In this document: positions 7,684-10,517 of the stretch, one piece after another
Numbering within the stretch: the first letter of the stretch is position 1
Layout: each line of letters opens with the position of its first letter
DNA from: JAZQNC01 sp045536155
GTDB taxonomy: Bacteria > Bacillota > Clostridia > Oscillospirales > CAG-272
DNA length: 10,517 nucleotides
Direction: 5' to 3'
Assembly: GCA_045536155.1 (NCBI GenBank)
Contig: JAZSMZ010000053.1
Coordinates: forward strand, 1-10,517
Notes under the pieces: generated by a model
Told to the model about the DNA's origin: nothing
What the model saw: the letters and a program-made list of their open reading frames with translations, nothing else
Databases searched by the model: none
Program-made: the position numbers and the translations under genes

Positions 7684-8568
7684 TCAATACATCAAGGCAA
7701 AAGTGTTGTCGTCGGAATATTCTATCTCCTCCGATATGATTCTTGCAAGCTCGGCTATGCGCGACATATCCTCTGCCGACTTCGCGTATATCAGCGAGGC
7801 AAAGAGCCGTTCACAAAAGAGACAAAACGCCAACCGATCGCGAAAATCCTCTTCATCGAGAGCCTCGGTGCAATGGCGATAGATAAAATATGCCAAGAAA
7901 CGCTCGAGATATTCGTCCATTCCGCTTGGGCGGAGCGATGACGAATAGTTCGAAAACAGCCCTTTGTGACTTTCGTCAAGATATTCAAGCGAGTCGAGCA
8001 TTTTTCGCCACTCGCAGTCATCGCCTGCTTCTATCGAATATTGGCGGTAGATCTTTTCCAATCTCGACTCGTAGTCGCACTCGCGCTCCTGCAATATCGC
8101 ATAAATTTTGCTTCGCTCGGTACGTCCGTTATAATCGACGTCATCGGGATCATAATCAACTTCGCCTACTTCCCCGATATTTGCATAGTCGGGCGAGGTA
8201 AGAATAAGCCTTGCCGCCTCCTCGCAGGACATTCCGAGTCCCACCTCGGCGACGTCGGTATAGTTGAAAAAACGCGGATGCAGGCGGCAGATATCGCACA
8301 GATAGTCCTCGCCGACGTTTAAAATGATCCTGCACAGCCCGCGCTCGTCAAGATGAGGGCATCTGTCGTTCTCGCAGAGACTAAAGTGGGGTGTATCATC
8401 GTTTGAAATGCTGTCTCTGATAGTGTTGCCGTATCCGATAGAAAGCTGTTTGTATTTTTCAAGGGTGCTATTGTCGATATCTATTTCCCAGCCGATACAG
8501 CAGCTGTGGCTGCATTTGTCGGCAATGCATTGGAATTTTTTATAGTATTCGGGAGCGTAAAGTTTCAT
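7684..8568 (-). CDS. FliB-like cysteine-rich protein (flagellin lysine-N-methylase family), short form
   Basis: The 294-residue product carries the N-terminal cysteine pattern of the FliB/YkgJ-like family: C14, C19, C23-C24 followed by GWEID, then C65, C70, C79, C91, C94 and C115. The blocks include DRCPHLDERGLCRI and LCDICRLHPRFF. Such cysteines bind metal; for Salmonella FliB an iron-sulfur cluster and methylation of flagellin lysines have been described. The usual FliB is roughly 350-400 residues, so the C-terminal half here is short, although the end looks natural (FALMY then TGA). No flagellar gene is in the window, and homologs occur in non-motile clostridia, so the target may not be flagellin. 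AAAGGA lies six bases before the ATG. It is transcribed from its own extended -10 promoter. Family membership is firm; the substrate is open. Confidence 0.85.
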   Translation of the reverse strand: MKLYAPEYYKKFQCIADKCSHSCCIGWEIDIDNSTLEKYKQLSIGYGNTIRDSISNDDTPHFSLCENDRCPHLDERGLCRIILNVGEDYLCDICRLHPRFFNYTDVAEVGLGMSCEEAARLILTSPDYANIGEVGEVDYDPDDVDYNGRTERSKIYAILQERECDYESRLEKIYRQYSIEAGDDCEWRKMLDSLEYLDESHKGLFSNYSSSLRPSGMDEYLERFLAYFIYRHCTEALDEEDFRDRLAFCLFCERLFASLIYAKSAEDMSRIAELARIISEEIEYSDDNTFALMY

Positions 8569-8603
8569 GTTATGTCCTTTTTTGTGTTGGATTCATTGGT
8601 AAT

Positions 8604-8632
8604 ATTATACCACATAAAGGCGCGAAAAGCAA
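8604..8632 (-). promoter_or_regulatory. Extended -10 promoter of the FliB-like gene
   Basis: On the - strand, TTGCTT (8627-8632), a 17-base spacer and TGGTATAAT (-10 at 8604-8609) form a third promoter of the same design as the two to its left. Its -35 box overlaps the foot of the inverted repeat at 8630-8675. The expected start near 8597 gives a leader of about 30 bases. Confidence 0.78.
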
Positions 8633-8675
8633 TACGGCGCAAACATCCTAAAATTGCGGTTGTCGCGCCGTATTG
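8630..8675. repeat. 11-bp inverted repeat overlapping the FliB-like gene promoter
   Basis: CAATACGGCGC (8630-8640) and GCGCCGTATTG (8665-8675) are perfect inverted copies around a 24-base loop. Read on the - strand, the stem is followed by CTTTTC, a poor terminator tail, so it could end transcripts coming from the gene array on the right. Because one arm touches the -35 box, it could instead be an operator. The sequence does not decide between the two. Confidence 0.5.
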
Positions 8676-8818
8676 TCTATGTAAATTATAGTATATCAAT
8701 AAAAATATCAGTATAAGGCTGTCGTACAAAAATAGTCCAGCTTTTTGTTATATGGTACACTTATTGATGTTGGCAGGAGTTGCACTTGACCGCCATCTTT
8801 CGTGGGTCTGCTCCATGC
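8676..8818. other. Non-coding stretch between the gene array and the FliB-like gene
   Basis: No gene is supported here. The left part is A+T rich. GGCTGTCGTACAAAAATAG (8718-8736) resembles the ends of some insertion sequences, but no partner end or transposase is present. ACAAAAA (8726-8732) and TTTTTGT (8742-8748) can pair, with GTAC on both sides. The right part (about 8770-8818) is less A+T rich and weakly resembles the bases left of the third direct repeat (about 9936-9968): both have CCATC, GTCTGC and CCATG in the same order. Confidence 0.4.
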
Positions 8819-8837
8819 TTGTAAACGAGGCTATACA
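8819..8837. repeat. Cassette-end direct repeat, copy 1
   Basis: TTGTAAACGAGGCTATACA lies three bases beyond the stop of the 138-aa gene. It matches copy 2 at 15 of 19 positions. This is the outermost copy, marking where the array of small genes ends. Confidence 0.65.
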
Positions 8838-8840
8838 AAA

Positions 8841-9257
8841 TTAAAATATCTCGTGTCTGCCTTCCATCGCAAATATGCTGCCGAAGGTAATCTTTTTGAA
8901 TAAACCGATCTTATAAGGCTCGCCGACGACAACGGAATAATCATCTTTGTGTTCCAAGCTCACAATGATGGCATCGAGCGGTTTGCCGTCCGGGGAAGTT
9001 ACCCCCGCATTCCAAACGATTCCGCTAGCTTTGATTTTACTCTCAGAAGCCTTTTTCTTATGAATTTGTATCAAGTCTTCGAGAACGGCTTTGGATTCCG
9101 GGTGCTCATTTCCGTCATAGCTTGCGGTAAGCTGAACAGAATCATCCATCGACAAAACCGCCGCAAAAGGATAAAATTCGCCGTGCTTTTTTAGTTGGCT
9201 CTCCGCAAAAGGGAGCAATTTGCCCAACAACACTTCGCATTGTTCTTTGGGTGTCAT
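8841..9257 (-). CDS. Small protein of immunity-gene-like type, function unknown
   Basis: The product has 138 residues, with no signal peptide, membrane segment or cysteine cluster, so it is likely cytoplasmic. The segment HGEFYPFAAVLSMD (25-38), the LEHKDDYSVVVGEPY region (about 101-115) and the end FGSIFAMEGRHEIF recall a family of small mixed alpha/beta proteins that I associate with immunity genes of polymorphic toxin systems, but I cannot name a domain. The ATG at 9257 has GGAG at 9268-9271, ten bases upstream. The gene follows the 185-aa gene by 59 bases in the same direction, and a direct repeat lies just past its stop. It is richer in A+T than glnA or the 5'-nucleotidase gene. Immunity function is inferred from context and general appearance only. 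Confidence 0.75.
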   Translation of the reverse strand: MTPKEQCEVLLGKLLPFAESQLKKHGEFYPFAAVLSMDDSVQLTASYDGNEHPESKAVLEDLIQIHKKKASESKIKASGIVWNAGVTSPDGKPLDAIIVSLEHKDDYSVVVGEPYKIGLFKKITFGSIFAMEGRHEIF

Positions 9258-9291
9258 AAGAGTTATACTCCGTTTGGAATTATTTTGTTAT

Positions 9292-9310
9292 TTGTAAACG
9301 AATCTATGTA
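9292..9310. repeat. Cassette-end direct repeat, copy 2
   Basis: TTGTAAACGAATCTATGTA lies six bases beyond the stop of the 185-aa gene and before the start of the 138-aa gene. It matches copy 3 at 17 of 19 positions and copy 1 at 15 of 19. Confidence 0.75.
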
Positions 9311-9316
9311 GCGCTT

Positions 9317-9874
9317 TCAATGTTTAATAAGTTCCCAGTCAAAATAAATCTCATTTGCTTTTTTGTCTATATTCCAAGGATATGTTGAAAGATTAAGCAA
9401 ATATCTTGCGGGAGGCTTGGAAACATATTTTTTATAGCGTTTAGCTACTTTCCAAAACTCGTCTATCGTATACTGGTCGGGAAGCTTTTTAAGTGTTGAT
9501 CTAAAGTCTTCTTCTTTTTCTTCGGGAAGATCCATCCAACAGTTCGTTATAGAAGGTCTTAACTTAACAACAGCATTATCAAATTTTTGTTTGTAGTCGG
9601 GGTGCTCTTCAAAGTATTTTTCTATTTCAACGAGAATGTTGTCAGAAACAGGCTTCATCCATCGGGAATCTTCATAGGTAAAATCTATGCGCGGCTTCAT
9701 TTTATCGGTGAAGCATTTTTTTAAAATGACTAACTGACCAATTACTTGTCCTTTTTTCCATTGAGCGTGTTCCGATGAATAATCATCGGTTGCAATATGC
9801 GGCTTAATATCTATCAGTTGCCAATACCCCGAGTAATATCCCGTAACGTAATCTCCGATTTTTATTTCGCTCAT
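9317..9874 (-). CDS. Small protein with possible SH3-like N-terminus, immunity-gene-like
   Basis: The product has 185 residues and no signal or membrane segment. The start IKIGDYVTGYYSGYWQLIDIKP looks like a short beta-barrel (SH3/KOW-like) opening. The rest is charged and rich in aromatic residues (WKKGQVIGQLVILKKCF, then EEFW-type helices and RYLLNLSTYPWNID near the end). I do not recognise a named family; similar proteins are, as far as I recall, found near clostridial polymorphic toxin loci. The ATG at 9874 has AAAGG at 9886-9890, eleven bases upstream, a slightly long spacing. It is the middle gene of the array: 106 bases after the LRR-like gene and 59 before the 138-aa gene. A weak promoter candidate (9900-9927) lies upstream. 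Confidence 0.75.
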   Translation of the reverse strand: MSEIKIGDYVTGYYSGYWQLIDIKPHIATDDYSSEHAQWKKGQVIGQLVILKKCFTDKMKPRIDFTYEDSRWMKPVSDNILVEIEKYFEEHPDYKQKFDNAVVKLRPSITNCWMDLPEEKEEDFRSTLKKLPDQYTIDEFWKVAKRYKKYVSKPPARYLLNLSTYPWNIDKKANEIYFDWELIKH

Positions 9875-9899
9875 GATAATACCAACCTTTCTTTAGCTC

Positions 9900-9927
9900 A
9901 TTGTACTGTTAGTAAGGAAAAGCACAA
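9900..9927 (-). promoter_or_regulatory. Weak promoter candidate before the 185-aa gene
   Basis: On the - strand, TTGTGC (9922-9927), a 16-base spacer and TACAAT (9900-9905) resemble a housekeeping promoter. The -35 match is poor. The array may instead be read from a promoter to the right of the window. Confidence 0.3.
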
Positions 9928-9968
9928 ATTATTTTCACCATCGATCCGTGTTTCGCAGTCTGCCATGT

Positions 9969-9987
9969 GTGTAAACAAATCTATGTA
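9969..9987. repeat. Cassette-end direct repeat, copy 3
   Basis: GTGTAAACAAATCTATGTA overlaps the last two codons, including the TAG stop (9981-9983), of the LRR-like gene. It matches copy 2 at 17 of 19 positions. That the repeat supplies the stop codon here suggests this gene was joined to it at its very end. Confidence 0.72.
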
Positions 9988-10517
9988 TTATTTTTCAGTT
10001 CCGCTTTGTATTTCTCTACCAAAGCATCAAATTCCTTTATATATTTATCGAGTCTTGCCTGCCCTTTGGGCAGATCAAGCCCCGGCTTTCTGTATCCGCA
10101 AATTCTGATGTCATTCAGCATAGCATCTTCTGTATTATATGCCCTTAACGATTGCCCCGAGATGTGAGGATATTTTGCACACATATATGCGATTTCTTCG
10201 GTAGTAAACATTCCTGCGGGAAAATCAAATCTTTTTAAACTTGGCATAGCCTCAAGGATGTCGGTGCTTCTGTCTTCGAGCTTAATTAAATGAAGCTTCA
10301 CTTTTTCCAATGATGACATTTCTCTCATCCATTCCAAACTTTGCATTGGATATGGTGAGAATATATCACCATGAAACTCAATGAATTTCAAATATTTTGC
10401 CTTTTGCAAAATAACAGGATTGTATGCGATCTTCTTAGTGTCCTTTATGTTCAAATATTCAAGCTTGGGATTTTGAGACATATCCCATAGGGTATTCGCA
10501 CGAATATTCCAATAAAT
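9981..10517 (-). CDS. Leucine-rich-repeat-like protein, N-terminus outside window
   Basis: The frame stays open from an internal ATG at 10481 up to the window edge (about 12 more residues, ending ANTLWD before the methionine), and I see no ribosome binding site at that ATG, so the gene continues to the right. About 178 residues are visible. Segments spaced about 22-28 residues apart have the LxxLxI-type pattern: NPKLEYLNIKDTKKI, AKYLKFIEFHGDIF, MSSLEKVKLHLIKL and MPSLKRFDFPAGMF. A charged helical end follows (KYIKEFDALVEKYKAELKNN). This fits a small LRR protein of the immunity-like type, cytoplasmic as far as can be seen. It is the most upstream visible gene of the array. Its stop codon lies within the third direct repeat. 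Confidence 0.78.
   Translation of the reverse strand: MYWNIRANTLWDMSQNPKLEYLNIKDTKKIAYNPVILQKAKYLKFIEFHGDIFSPYPMQSLEWMREMSSLEKVKLHLIKLEDRSTDILEAMPSLKRFDFPAGMFTTEEIAYMCAKYPHISGQSLRAYNTEDAMLNDIRICGYRKPGLDLPKGQARLDKYIKEFDALVEKYKAELKNNT

Noticed and set aside
8748..8816. 22-residue - strand peptide starting MEQTHERW
   Set aside because: It has no ribosome binding site and ends after 22 codons. The bases are better explained as part of the repeat-related stretch.
8819..9987. Reading the three direct repeats as a CRISPR array
   Set aside because: Spacing is about 470 and 680 bases, with whole genes between copies, and no cas genes are present.

Overview
The window looks like chromosomal DNA of a Gram-positive Clostridia-type Bacillota, probably an uncultured gut anaerobe. 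The signs are Gram-positive style signal peptides and a lipobox, AGGAGG-type ribosome binding sites, near-consensus TTGACA/TATAAT promoters, strong intrinsic terminators, and FliB-like and CotH-like proteins of types common in clostridia. No rRNA, tRNA, CRISPR array or intact insertion sequence was found.

Left part (1-3816, + strand). It opens with the C-terminal two thirds of a type I glutamine synthetase (glnA), closed by a hairpin. A monocistronic gene for a polytopic membrane protein of the DUF4153/DUF4173 type follows from a consensus promoter. Next is gpsA, the NAD(P)-dependent glycerol-3-phosphate dehydrogenase of phospholipid synthesis; its promoter overlaps a hairpin. A strong bidirectional terminator at 3906-3942 separates this block from the oppositely oriented genes to its right.

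Middle part (3951-8568, - strand). Three genes each have their own promoter of very similar design (TTGCNN, 17 bases, extended -10 TGNTATAAT). They encode a secreted, C-terminally membrane-anchored 5'-nucleotidase of the UshA type, a lipoprotein with 21 xEETT pentapeptide repeats followed by a CotH-like kinase domain, and a short FliB-like cysteine-rich protein. A symmetric terminator at 5933-5968 separates the first two. The first two gene products act outside the membrane. Nothing in the window shows that the three work in one pathway.

Right part (8841 to the edge, - strand). Three small, unrelated genes lie head to tail: a 138-aa protein, a 185-aa protein with a possible SH3-like start, and a leucine-rich-repeat-like protein that runs off the window. 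They are richer in A+T and resemble the arrays of diverse immunity-type genes seen near polymorphic toxin loci. At the 3' end of each of the three genes lies a copy of a 19-base direct repeat (consensus about TTGTAAACGAATCTATGTA on the + strand). This suggests that gene plus repeat is a cassette unit, and it is the most unusual signal in the window. No toxin or recombinase gene is inside the window to confirm it.
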